Origin: Alphaproteobacteria bacterium
GTDB taxonomy: Bacteria > Pseudomonadota > Alphaproteobacteria > Reyranellales > Reyranellaceae
Reading direction: 5' to 3'
DNA length: 64,000 bases
Assembly: GCA_016870115.1 (NCBI GenBank)
Contig: VGCH01000001.1
Location: 186,001-250,000, forward strand
Made by a program: the position numbers and the translations under genes. Each line of letters opens with the position of its first letter. Positions within the stretch are counted from its first letter, which is position 1. Below the pieces are notes generated by a model, which had not been told where the DNA came from, made no database searches, and saw only the letters and a program-made list of their open reading frames with translations. This document shows, piece by piece, positions 15,724 through 26,752 of this stretch.

Positions 15724-16686
15724 ATGTCCCTTCTCGACGCCAAGCCGATCTACAAGCCGTTCAGCTATCCCTGGGCCTATGACGCGTGGCTGACGCAGCA
15801 GCGCATCCATTGGCTGCCCGAGGAGGTGCCGCTCGCCGACGATGTGAAGGATTGGCGCAACAAGCTCTCCGAGAGCGAGCGCCACCTGCTGACGCAGATC
15901 TTCCGCTTCTTCACCCAGGCCGATGTCGAGGTGAACAACTGCTACATGCGGCACTACAGCCGCGTCTTCAAGCCGACTGAAGTCCAGATGATGCTGGCGG
16001 CCTTCTCGGCCATGGAGACGGTACACGTCGCCGCCTACAGCCATTTGCTCGACACGATCGGCATGCCTGAGACCGAGTACTCGGCCTTCCTCACCGTGAA
16101 GGAGATGAAGGACAAGTACGACTACATGCAGGGCTTCAATGTCGAGTCGAAGGCCGACATTGCCAAGACGCTCGCGGTGTTCGGCGCCTTCACCGAGGGC
16201 CTGCAGCTCTTCGCCAGCTTCGCGATGCTGATGAACTTCCCGCGCTTCAACAAGATGAAGGGCATGGGCCAGATCGTGTCGTGGTCGGTGCGCGACGAGA
16301 CGCTGCACTGCAACTCGATCGTCAAACTCTTCCGCACCTTCATCCAGGAAAACCCGGAAGTCTGGACCGAGCAGCTGCAGCGCGAGATCTACATCGCTTG
16401 CTCGACCATCGTCGAGCACGAGGACGCCTTCATCGACCTCGCGTTCGGGCTCGGGCCGATCGAGGGCATGACCGCGACCGACGTGAAGCGCTACATCCGC
16501 TTCATCGCCGACCGCCGGCTGGCGCAGCTGTCGCTGCAGCCGATCTATCGCCAGGACGCCAAGAACCCGCTGCCCTGGATGGACCAGATGCTGAACGCGA
16601 TCGAGCACACCAACTTCTTCGAGAACCGCTCGACCGAGTACTCCAAGGCCGCCACCCGCGGCAGCTGGGAAGAGGCATTCGCCTGA
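15724..16686 (+). CDS. nrdB: Class I ribonucleotide reductase, radical-generating small subunit
   Basis: A 320-residue ferritin-like protein that supplies the radical to NrdA. Metal ligands can be read in FTQADVEVNN, SAMETVHVAAYSH, TEGLQLF and RDETLHC. In METVHVAAY the Tyr sits seven residues after the Glu, the position of the radical Tyr122 of E. coli, so a tyrosyl radical enzyme is expected. There is no N-terminal ATP-cone. It lies 31 bases downstream of nrdA, and its last codons contain the ribosome binding site of the next gene. Confidence 0.94.
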   Translation: MSLLDAKPIYKPFSYPWAYDAWLTQQRIHWLPEEVPLADDVKDWRNKLSESERHLLTQIFRFFTQADVEVNNCYMRHYSRVFKPTEVQMMLAAFSAMETVHVAAYSHLLDTIGMPETEYSAFLTVKEMKDKYDYMQGFNVESKADIAKTLAVFGAFTEGLQLFASFAMLMNFPRFNKMKGMGQIVSWSVRDETLHCNSIVKLFRTFIQENPEVWTEQLQREIYIACSTIVEHEDAFIDLAFGLGPIEGMTATDVKRYIRFIADRRLAQLSLQPIYRQDAKNPLPWMDQMLNAIEHTNFFENRSTEYSKAATRGSWEEAFA

Positions 16687-17540
16687 GCGCGCCAGCGCTC
16701 CTCGCAAACCAGAACGTCGCCCGCAGCCTCGCCCTCGCGGCGGCCCTCGCCCTTGCCGCAACGCACGCTTCGGCCCAGGAGGCGAGCGGGCACTCCTTCG
16801 CCTACGATGTGCGCCTGGCCGAGCCGCAGCGCGATCTGCACGTCGACGCGCAAGCGAGCGTCACCATGGCGCGGCGCTGCGAGGGCTGGTCGTCGGGCGA
16901 GGCCTTCATCTACGCCATCGATCGCAGCGAGGGCGCGGGCCTTCGCAAGGCCGCGGGCGAAAGCGCCGACCGTTACGAAGAGCGGGTGAGCGCCGTCGAG
17001 AAGCCCGATGGCAGCGAGCTCACCTACCAGGCCCGCACCCGCCACAACGCCCGGGTGACCGCGACGCAGGGCAAGGCGCGCTTGGCTGCCGCCGGTGGCG
17101 GCGAGGGCGAGCTGGCCGCGACCTACAACCGCTTCACCCAGAAGGCGGCGTTGCCGCCGGGGACGCTGGGGCCGGTCGCGGCGCGTGCCCGCTTGGTCGA
17201 AGCGCTCGCGGCCAACCGGCCGGGCACCTTCGAGCTGCGCACGGTAGACATTCTCCGTTTCCATCGCCCGCTCACCGAAAGCTTCCTGCGACTGGAAGCG
17301 GGCGATCCGGCGATCGAGGCGAGCATGCCCGAGGCGCTGCGCGATCGCGCCCGCGAGCTCGCCGGGGGGCGCGTCTGGGCGGTGCGCCGGCGCGCGCTGG
17401 AGCTCAACGAATTCGGCGACGAGCTGTGGGTGGTCCATGAGTCCGGCGCGATCGTGCGGCAGATCGTGCAGCGGCAGGGGCTGCGCCTGATCCTCGACGC
17501 CCGCAAGCTCTCGATTTTCCCTGACCCGCGCTGCGGCTGA
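16683..17540 (+). CDS. eipB: EipB-like (DUF1849) periplasmic envelope protein, probable CTG start
   Basis: After cleavage of a signal peptide (VARSLALAAALALAATHASA, cut before QEAS) this gives a periplasmic protein of about 255 residues. CEGWSSGEAFIYAI, YEERVSAVEKPDGSELTYQAR, LPPGTLGPVAAR and the C-terminal beta pattern match DUF1849; the Brucella member EipB is needed for envelope integrity. No ATG, GTG or TTG in frame precedes the signal peptide within reason. CTG at 16683 overlaps the nrdB TGA (CTGA) and has GGGAAGAGG (16667-16675) seven bases upstream, so CTG initiation is my best reading. A GTG at 16809 would remove the signal. Confidence 0.8.
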   Translation: MSAPALLANQNVARSLALAAALALAATHASAQEASGHSFAYDVRLAEPQRDLHVDAQASVTMARRCEGWSSGEAFIYAIDRSEGAGLRKAAGESADRYEERVSAVEKPDGSELTYQARTRHNARVTATQGKARLAAAGGGEGELAATYNRFTQKAALPPGTLGPVAARARLVEALAANRPGTFELRTVDILRFHRPLTESFLRLEAGDPAIEASMPEALRDRARELAGGRVWAVRRRALELNEFGDELWVVHESGAIVRQIVQRQGLRLILDARKLSIFPDPRCG

Positions 17541-17607
17541 CGCCCGGGTTTCCCCTCCGCGGCAAACCGCTGTAGGCTCGGCGCGATCCGCCTCAGGAGG
17601 TGAGTTC

Positions 17608-18273
17608 ATGCCGGATTCGCACCCCCCTATGCCGTCCCCAGCGCTGCTCGACGACGCCGGCGCCGCCGCACTGGTCGCGTCGTACGGCGCGATCTCCAAG
17701 GGCGCGCAGTTGAAGGATATCGGCCGCATCGACGCGCATATGCGGCGCTACATCGAACTCTCGCCCTTCTGCTGCATCGCCACCGCCGATCGCGCCGGCC
17801 GGCAGGATGTGACGCCCCGCGGCGATCCACCGGGCAGCTTCAAGGTGCTGGACGAACATACGGTGGCGCTCGCCGATCGGCCGGGCAACAACCGCCTCGA
17901 TACGCTGCGCAATCTTTTCGAGAATCCAGAAGTCGCACTGATCTTCATGCTGCCGGGCATCGCCGAGACGGTGCGTCTGGCAGGCACAGCGCGGTTGTCG
18001 ACTGACGCGGCGCTCCTCGACTCGATGGCGGTGCAAGGTGCCCGTCCGCGCTGCGCCATCGTTGTGTCGGTGCGGCAGGCCTATCTGCACTGCGCCAAGG
18101 CTTTCTTCCGGTCGAAACTTTGGACCGGCGAGTACGCCCAGCCTTGGGGCACCTTCCCGTCGATCTCGCGCATGGTGGGCGACCAGATCGGCCTTAGCGA
18201 GGCCGACAAGAAGGTGGGCGAGGAGCGTACCGAACGCGCCTACCGCGACGGGCTATGGGCACCTATCACCTGA
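17608..18273 (+). CDS. PPOX-type FMN flavoprotein (MSMEG_1061-like)
   Basis: A 221-residue split-barrel protein of the pyridoxamine-phosphate-oxidase-like family, expected to bind FMN or a similar cofactor. SPFCCIATADRAGRQDVTPRGD and FKVLDEHTVALADRPGNNRLD, then NPEVALIFMLPG, are typical of the MSMEG_1061 group, whose reaction is not defined. The ATG follows AGGAGGTGA, close to a perfect complement of the 16S rRNA 3' end, so expression may be high. The desaturase gene starts inside its last codons (18255), indicating an operon. Confidence 0.85.
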   Translation: MPDSHPPMPSPALLDDAGAAALVASYGAISKGAQLKDIGRIDAHMRRYIELSPFCCIATADRAGRQDVTPRGDPPGSFKVLDEHTVALADRPGNNRLDTLRNLFENPEVALIFMLPGIAETVRLAGTARLSTDAALLDSMAVQGARPRCAIVVSVRQAYLHCAKAFFRSKLWTGEYAQPWGTFPSISRMVGDQIGLSEADKKVGEERTERAYRDGLWAPIT

Positions 18274-19178
18274 CGGGCGAGCGCGCCCGCCAGATGCGGG
18301 TGCTGCCGCCGGCGCTTCTGAAGCGCCTCTACGAGCGATCCGACCTTCACGGTGCTGCGCAAACGGCCGCTCACATCGCGGGCCTCATGCTGGGCGGGTG
18401 GGCGGTACTGGCAAGCCTCGGCACGGCCTGGGTCGTGCCGGCCTTTTTGGTTCAGACTTTCCTGCTGGTCGGCGTGTTCGCTGCCATGCACGAGGCCGTG
18501 CATTACAGTGCGTTCCGCACCCGCTGGCCGAACGAGGTGCTGGCCTTCATGTCGGGCGCCACGATCCTGTTCAATGCCGCCTTCTATCGGCACTTCCATC
18601 TCGCGCATCACCGCTACACACAGGATCCGGCGCGCGATCCCGAGTTGATCGCGAGCCCCGCGCCGCGCACGCCCCGGGAGTACTGGCTGAGGCTGAGCGC
18701 GCTGCCTTACCTCAAGGCGCGGCTGGTCGGCCTCGTGACGGTGCCGTTCGGTGCGCGTCCAGGTGAGAGCTTCATCCACCCGACCGCCTGGCCCACGATC
18801 CGGCGCTGGGGCTGGGGCGTGCTCGCCGTCTACGCGGCGCTCCTGGCAGGATCGATCGCCCTGGAGACGGCGGCGCTCGTCTGGGCATGGCTGCTGCCGT
18901 GGCTCGCCGGCCTGCCGATCCTGCGCGCCTACCTGCTCAGCGAGCACACGCTCTGCGCGGAGTCCGACGACGGGTTCGCCAACACCCGCACCACGCTCTC
19001 GAACCCGTTGGTGCGCCTGGTGATGTGGAACCTGCCCTACCACGCCGAACATCATCTCTTTCCCAACGTCCCGTTCCATCGCCTGCCCGAGGCGCACCGC
19101 CATCTGCGACCGCATCTCGCGCACGTGGCGGCGTGCTACCGCGATGTTCAGGCGGAGATTCGGGCGAGCCTCACGTGA
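18255..19178 (+). CDS. Membrane fatty acid desaturase family protein
   Basis: A 307-residue di-iron membrane enzyme. The three His boxes are HEAVH (about residue 78), HFHLAHHRY (about 115) and YHAEHHLF (about 263), as in membrane desaturases and related carotenoid ketolases and hydroxylases. Hydrophobic segments flank them. It overlaps the PPOX gene by 19 bases and its stop overlaps the next GTG (GTGA), so the three proteins are made together. The acceptor is unknown; a flavoprotein partner could be linked to lipid redox chemistry, which is inference. Confidence 0.88.
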   Translation: MGTYHLTGERARQMRVLPPALLKRLYERSDLHGAAQTAAHIAGLMLGGWAVLASLGTAWVVPAFLVQTFLLVGVFAAMHEAVHYSAFRTRWPNEVLAFMSGATILFNAAFYRHFHLAHHRYTQDPARDPELIASPAPRTPREYWLRLSALPYLKARLVGLVTVPFGARPGESFIHPTAWPTIRRWGWGVLAVYAALLAGSIALETAALVWAWLLPWLAGLPILRAYLLSEHTLCAESDDGFANTRTTLSNPLVRLVMWNLPYHAEHHLFPNVPFHRLPEAHRHLRPHLAHVAACYRDVQAEIRASLT

Positions 19179-20179
19179 GGGTGCAGGACGGCGTCTTCGA
19201 GTGCGGCGACATCGGCCTGCAGTCCGGCGCGACACTCCGCGGTGCGAAGATCGTCTGGCGCGCCTATGGTCGGCTGTCGGCAGCGCGCGACAATGCCATT
19301 GTCTATCCCACCAGTTACTCGGCGCAACACACAGACATCGAGTGGCTGATCGGCCCCGGCCGCGCCCTCGATCCGGGTCGATACTTCATCGTCATCCCCA
19401 ACATGTTCGGGAACGGGCTGAGCAGCTCGCCGTCCAACGCCGGTCGCGACGGCTTCCCCCCGATCGCCACCTTCGACAATGTGATGCAGCAGCGTCGGCT
19501 GATGCGCGAAGTCTTCGGCGTCGATCGGGTGAAGTTGGTCTATGGCTGGTCGATGGGCGCCCAGCAGGCCTACCACTGGGCCGCGCTGTTCGGCGCGGCA
19601 GTCGAACGCATCGTGGTGAATTGCGGTTCGGCCCGCACGGCGCCGCACAATTTCGTTTTCCTGGAGGGTGTGCGAACCGCCTTGCAGGCCGATCCGCGCT
19701 GGAACGGCCGGCACTTCACGGCGGTGCCCGAGGCCGGCCTCACCGCGATGGGCCGCATCTATGCCGGGTGGGCGCTCAGCCAGACCTTCTATCGACAGGA
19801 GCTTTGGCGCGGACTGGGATTTGCCTCGCTGGAGGATTTCTTGGTGCGATCATGGGGGGCGAACTTCAAGCGCCGCGACGCCGACGATCTCCTCTGCCAG
19901 CTCTCCACCTGGCAGCGCGCCGACATCTCCGCCAACGACACCTATCGCGGCGATCTGCCCAAGGCGCTGTCGGCGATCCAGGCGCGGGTGCTGCTGATGC
20001 CCTCGGCTACTGATCTCTATTTCCGCACCGACGACAATCGCGCCGAACTCCGCTGGCTGCGCCAGGGAACGCTGGCCGAGATTCCGTCGGTGTGGGGCCA
20101 TCGCGCCGGCAATCCGCGCGACAATCCCGAGGACGCCGCGTTCATCGACGCGCAGGTATCGGCGTTTCTCGACTCCTGA
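19175..20179 (+). CDS. Alpha/beta hydrolase of the homoserine O-acetyltransferase-like family
   Basis: A 334-residue alpha/beta-fold protein. VYPTSYSAQHTD and PNMFGNGLSSSPSN are typical of the MetX-like group, GWSMGAQQAYHW holds the nucleophile Ser, MPSATDLYF the Asp and VWGHRAGNP the His of the triad. It starts at GTG in a GTGA overlap with the desaturase gene. MetX-like proteins are acyltransferases or esterases; nearby genes do not concern methionine synthesis, so an acyl transfer or hydrolysis linked to the desaturase product is more likely (inference). It converges with the hydrolase gene ending at 20189. Confidence 0.85.
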   Translation: MRVQDGVFECGDIGLQSGATLRGAKIVWRAYGRLSAARDNAIVYPTSYSAQHTDIEWLIGPGRALDPGRYFIVIPNMFGNGLSSSPSNAGRDGFPPIATFDNVMQQRRLMREVFGVDRVKLVYGWSMGAQQAYHWAALFGAAVERIVVNCGSARTAPHNFVFLEGVRTALQADPRWNGRHFTAVPEAGLTAMGRIYAGWALSQTFYRQELWRGLGFASLEDFLVRSWGANFKRRDADDLLCQLSTWQRADISANDTYRGDLPKALSAIQARVLLMPSATDLYFRTDDNRAELRWLRQGTLAEIPSVWGHRAGNPRDNPEDAAFIDAQVSAFLDS

Positions 20180-20188
20180 GACCGCGCG

Positions 20189-21235
20189 TCAATCCCGCAC
20201 CGGCTCCACCGCCGGTCCCACCGGTTCCTCCTCGCGCGCGACGGCGGACACGGCGGGCGGGTCGGGCAGCGGCGGTGGGCGCGGCAGGAAGGCGTCGAGC
20301 GCGGCGGCCGTGGCACGGGCATCCTCCTCCATGGGGTTGTGCCCGAGATGCTCGAACAGCATCAGTTGCGCGCCCTTGATGTCCTCCTGGAAGCGGAAGG
20401 CGTTCGACACGGGCACCCAACGGTCCTTCACCCCCCACAGGATCAGCGTCGGGACGTCGAGGCGCCGCAGCGGCGTGGGATCCAGCGGCTCCTGTGTGCG
20501 GACGCGACGCAACGTGGCGTCCCGATTGCCCGGAAAGCGTTGCAGGTCGGCGTAGCGGCGCACGCGCTCCTCGGTCACCTGCGTCGGATCGGCGTAGACC
20601 TCGCTGAGAGAGCGACGAACCATGGCATCGGGCTTGAGCCGGGCGGCGATGTCACCGACCACCGGAATTCGCGCGATGCGCAGCGCGAGCGGTGGCGAGC
20701 TGTCGCGCGGATAGCCCGCCGCATCGACCAGCACGAGGTGGCTCACCCGGTCGGGCCGCGTCGCAGCGAAGGTCCAGGCGATCGCACCGCCCATCGAATG
20801 GCCGGCCAGCGCGAAGCGCTCGAGGTGAAGCGTGTCGGCCAGCACTTCGACAAAGTCCGCGAAGGCCTCGATCGTGTAGTCATCGCGAGGCCAGGCGCCG
20901 GTGAGGCCGTGTCCGGGAAGATCGACCGAGACAAGGCGGGCGCGCGCGCCCAGCTCCTTCGCCCAGCCCTCCCACATGTGCAGCGAGCCGTTGGAGCCGT
21001 GGACCAAAACGACCGGGATGGCGTCGGACCGCCCCTCGTCGCGCACATGGGCACGCACACCCGCGATCTCGATGAACCGGCTCTGGCCGTTGGTGTAACG
21101 CGCGATCAACGTCTCCGCGGTCAATGTCGGGCCGTGGGCCCAGAGCGCCACGCCGCCCAGCACGCCCGCCAGCACGAACAAGAGCCACCGCCAGCGTGAC
21201 GGCGGACGCTCCTGCTGACGGCGGCGCGGCGGCAT
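20189..21235 (-). CDS. Membrane-anchored alpha/beta hydrolase
   Basis: A 348-residue protein with a basic N-terminus (MPPRRRQQERPPSRWR) and one hydrophobic helix (WLLFVLAGVLGGVALWA), so the catalytic domain is probably anchored facing the periplasm. VHGSNGSLHMW is the oxyanion region, AGHSMGGAIAW the nucleophile elbow with Ser, WGVKDRW the acid and GHNPMEED the His. A proline-rich tail of about 35 residues ends the protein. It is the last gene of a reverse operon that begins with the copper ATPase, 15 bases after the DJ-1/PfpI gene. Substrate unknown. Confidence 0.85.
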   Translation of the reverse strand: MPPRRRQQERPPSRWRWLLFVLAGVLGGVALWAHGPTLTAETLIARYTNGQSRFIEIAGVRAHVRDEGRSDAIPVVLVHGSNGSLHMWEGWAKELGARARLVSVDLPGHGLTGAWPRDDYTIEAFADFVEVLADTLHLERFALAGHSMGGAIAWTFAATRPDRVSHLVLVDAAGYPRDSSPPLALRIARIPVVGDIAARLKPDAMVRRSLSEVYADPTQVTEERVRRYADLQRFPGNRDATLRRVRTQEPLDPTPLRRLDVPTLILWGVKDRWVPVSNAFRFQEDIKGAQLMLFEHLGHNPMEEDARATAAALDAFLPRPPPLPDPPAVSAVAREEEPVGPAVEPVRD

Positions 21236-21250
21236 GGACGGGATCGTCCG

Positions 21251-21940
21251 TCAGGAGGCGGCAGCGCCCACGCGCCGCGTGAGCGCGTCCAGCGACTTCA
21301 TCCGCTCGGCCGACAGGGTCTCCAGCCGCTCGACCAGCGGCTTGGGCGCCCGCTCCGGTGAGCCCGAGTCGAATGGCGGCGCCGGCGCATACTCGATGCG
21401 CAACTGGATCGCCTGCGCGACCTCGGGGCCTGCGACTTCCGCCGCGACGACCAGCCCGAAATCGATGCCGGCGGTGACCCCGCCACCGGTGAAGAGATTT
21501 CCATCGCGCACGACGCGCTCGTCGACCCGGATCGCGCCGAAATTGGGCAGGAAGCGGCGCGACATCCAGTGGGTGGTGGCACGCTTGCCGCGCAGCAGAC
21601 CGGCCGCGCCCAACACCAATGCGCCGGTGCAGACCGACGTGACATAGCGGGCGCCAGCGGCCTGGCGACGCACGAAGGCGAGGGCATCGGCATCTTCCAT
21701 GACCGCCGATACGCCGACCCCGCCTGGCACGCAGATCAGGTCGAGCTGCGGACAATCGGCGAAGGTGGCGGAGGGCACGAGCTGAAGGCCGCCACCGGCG
21801 GCGACCGGCGACCTATCCTTCCAGACGAGGTGCGTGCGCGATCCCGGCAACGCCGACAGGACTTCGTAGGGTCCCGTCAGATCGAGCTGCGTCAGGTTGG
21901 GAAACAGCAGGAAACCGATCTCGAAAGGCTTGTCGCTCAT
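21251..21940 (-). CDS. DJ-1/PfpI family protein, isonitrile hydratase-like
   Basis: A 229-residue class I glutamine amidotransferase-like protein. FLLFPNLTQLDLTGPYEVL opens the fold, and VTSVCTGALVLGAAGLL carries the nucleophile Cys of the elbow; LLRGKRATTHW follows, as in InhA-type cyclohexyl isocyanide hydratases and the sensor domains of GATase-type regulators. No DNA-binding domain is present. Its ATG overlaps the MscS gene stop (ATGA). Actual hydratase activity is uncertain; a stress or aldehyde-related role is also possible. Confidence 0.85.
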   Translation of the reverse strand: MSDKPFEIGFLLFPNLTQLDLTGPYEVLSALPGSRTHLVWKDRSPVAAGGGLQLVPSATFADCPQLDLICVPGGVGVSAVMEDADALAFVRRQAAGARYVTSVCTGALVLGAAGLLRGKRATTHWMSRRFLPNFGAIRVDERVVRDGNLFTGGGVTAGIDFGLVVAAEVAGPEVAQAIQLRIEYAPAPPFDSGSPERAPKPLVERLETLSAERMKSLDALTRRVGAAAS

Positions 21941-24365
21941 GCTTTGTCGCTCCCCGGTCGGCCGGCCACCGCCTCGCGCAACGCGCCGGTCAGCGCATCG
22001 ATATCGCGTAGCCGCACGTCGGCTGTGCGGGTCGAAATCTCGATCCCCGCCTCGGACAACCGGGCGAGAAGCTGGCGGTTGAGATCGTTGCCCACCACCA
22101 CGCGGTCGTCCAGCGCGGCGACGAAGGCGAAGAGCTGGAATTCGAGCCCGTCGCTGCCCAGCTTCAGGAAGCGCACGATCGGCCCGGGTATCCTGAGGAC
22201 GCGGGGATGGGCGATCGCGACCTCGCGCAAGATCGCCTCGACCCGGCCGACATCGCTGCCGTAGGCCACGGTGAGCGCGATCTCGACGCGGCTCGACGTG
22301 TCCGCGTAGGTGCGATTGATGACCGGGCTCTGCAGGAAAAGACTGTTGGGCACGATGACGCTGGTTCGCGCGAAGGTCTCGATCTCGGTGGCACGGATAT
22401 TGATGCGCCGCACGATGCCTTCATGGCTGTCGACGACCACCCAGTCGCCCGGTCTGATCGGCCGTTCGATCAGCAGGATGATGCCCGAGATCACGTTGTT
22501 GGCGATGTTCTGCAGGCCAAGGCCAATGCCGACCGACAGCGCGCCCAGGATCAGCGCGAGATTGCTGAAATCGACGCCCAGTGCGGTGACACCGATCAGC
22601 AACGCTACCAGCAAGCCGACATAGTTGAGGCCGGCATCGATCGACTGTCGAAGCGTCACGGGCGCATCCAGCGTCGGCATCACCCGATCGCGCACGACGC
22701 GGCGCAGCGTGCGCACGATCAGTACCGCCACGCCGAAGGCCAAGATCGCCACCCCGATATCAGCCAGCGCGATGGTGACGCCCCCCACCTTGACGCCGGT
22801 GAAGAGCCGGCCCAACCCGCGCAGGATGTTGTCGACATCGACGCCCCAGGTCACGGGCACCAGGATGGAGACAGCAAGCACAAGCACGACATCGAGGATC
22901 AGGATCAACGCCTGGTGGCCGCGCAGCTGCGCGTCCGGCGCGAGGCCGAGCCGCTGGCGCGCCCATCGGCCGGGTGGGGTGTCGGCCGCCGCCGCGGCCT
23001 CGATCAGCCCGCTTGCCAAGCGATGGGCGAGCAGGGCGCCGGCAACCACGAGGCCGGTACCCGCGAGCGCCGAATGCAGATGCGTCGCCAGCACAGAGTA
23101 GCCCAGAAGCGCGAGCAGGACCGACGAGAGCATCGCAGCGCCGAGCAACAATCGCCCGAAGGCCCACCAGCCGCCACCAACGGCGCGCGGCGCGGCGTCT
23201 GGCGTCGCCGGCTGGGCAAGCCAGGCGCGACTCGCAAGCGCTGGCAACGCGAGCAACGTCACACCCGTCGCCATGACGAGTGCGCCGACCGCGGCAATGG
23301 CGGTACGGCCTTCGCCATCGTGCACATAGGCAATGACGGCGAGATCGAGCACGCCGTACCCCACGATCAGACGCCGCAGCGCGCGACTGAGCCGCGCGGC
23401 CGCATCGTCGCTGAACGGCAGGACCCGCCAGGCCGGCAAACGGGGCCGCAGCATGGTCGCGGTGAACCCGAAGACGAGAAACAGCACGATCAGCCGTTCG
23501 CTGGTCTCCGAAACGAGCAGATCGAGCGGCGCTGGTGGCAGGCTCGCATCGAGCAACTTGTCGACCAGCCAGACCAGCAAGACCGGCACCAGCACCAAGC
23601 CAATGCCGTCGACACTGGCAGCAACGACGCGATCACGCGGCGCGGTGTCACCCTCAGCCGGATCCTGCCCGAGCCGACGCCGCAAGGCGCGCGCAGACCA
23701 CCAGATCGCGATGGTGAACAGCGCCCACAGCCCGATCGGTCGCAGATCGTGCTCGCCGGAGGCCAGCGCCGCGAGGCCTTTGCGTGACCAGGCGGCGACC
23801 GCGCGTTCGAGCACCGCCTGGGAAGCGGCAATCTCTGCTCCGAGGTCGCGCCAAACCTTGGGCGAGAGGGGCGAGGGACCGACACGCACCAGCGTTTCGA
23901 CCATCGCAGCCCCGCGCGCACGCGCCAGTCGCTGGAGCAGCTGATCGGCACGCGCCAGCAACAGCTCGCTCTGCCTCACGCGACCTTCGACCAGCGTCAC
24001 CTGCTGCCCGAGGCGCTCGCGCTCGGCGCGGACCTGCTCGGCCTCCGGGGAGGTGTCGCCCGGTGCCCGTCCCTCCAGCGGCGCGAGCAGGGCGCGCAAC
24101 TGCACCAGGTCGTCGCGCGCGATCGCGGCGGCGGCCAGCACGGCCAGGCGCACGTCGCTCGTCTGGTCGCGCAGCACATCGATCTCGCCCGGCAAGAGAC
24201 CCGGCTGACCGAGCCGGTCGGCCACCCGGTCGAGTTGGCGACCCCAGAGTTCGGCCAGCTGAGCGAAGGGCCGTTGCGGCACCGTCACCGTCTGCGCAAA
24301 TGCCGGCAGCGCCGGCAGAAGCACGAGCGCTGCGACAAGCCACAGGCGAAGGATGAAGCGTATGG

Positions 24366-24369
<4 letters not shown>
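21937..24369 (-). CDS. Large mechanosensitive channel of the MscS family (DUF3772 type), probable CTG start
   Basis: About 810 residues: a signal peptide (RFILRLWLVAALVLLPALPAFA), a periplasmic DUF3772-like helical domain of about 200 residues, around ten membrane helices, and the MscS core near the C-terminus (SVGIGLGLQNIANNVISGII, then ERPIRPGDWVVVD). It would open under membrane tension to release solutes. The signal begins directly after a CTG at 24369 that overlaps the copper ATPase stop (CTGA). The only upstream ATG in frame (24513) adds 48 low-complexity residues antithetic to a signal peptide. No strong ribosome binding site precedes the CTG, so coupling to the upstream gene is likely. 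Confidence 0.82.
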
Positions 24370-26735
<2,366 letters not shown>

Positions 26736-26752
26736 GGCTTAGGTGGCGGCCG

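Noticed and set aside
22207-23787. 526-codon forward frame opposite the MscS gene
   Set aside because: Rich in Asp, Gln, His and Arg, with no hydrophobic or fold pattern; the reverse frame has signal peptide, helices and MscS core.
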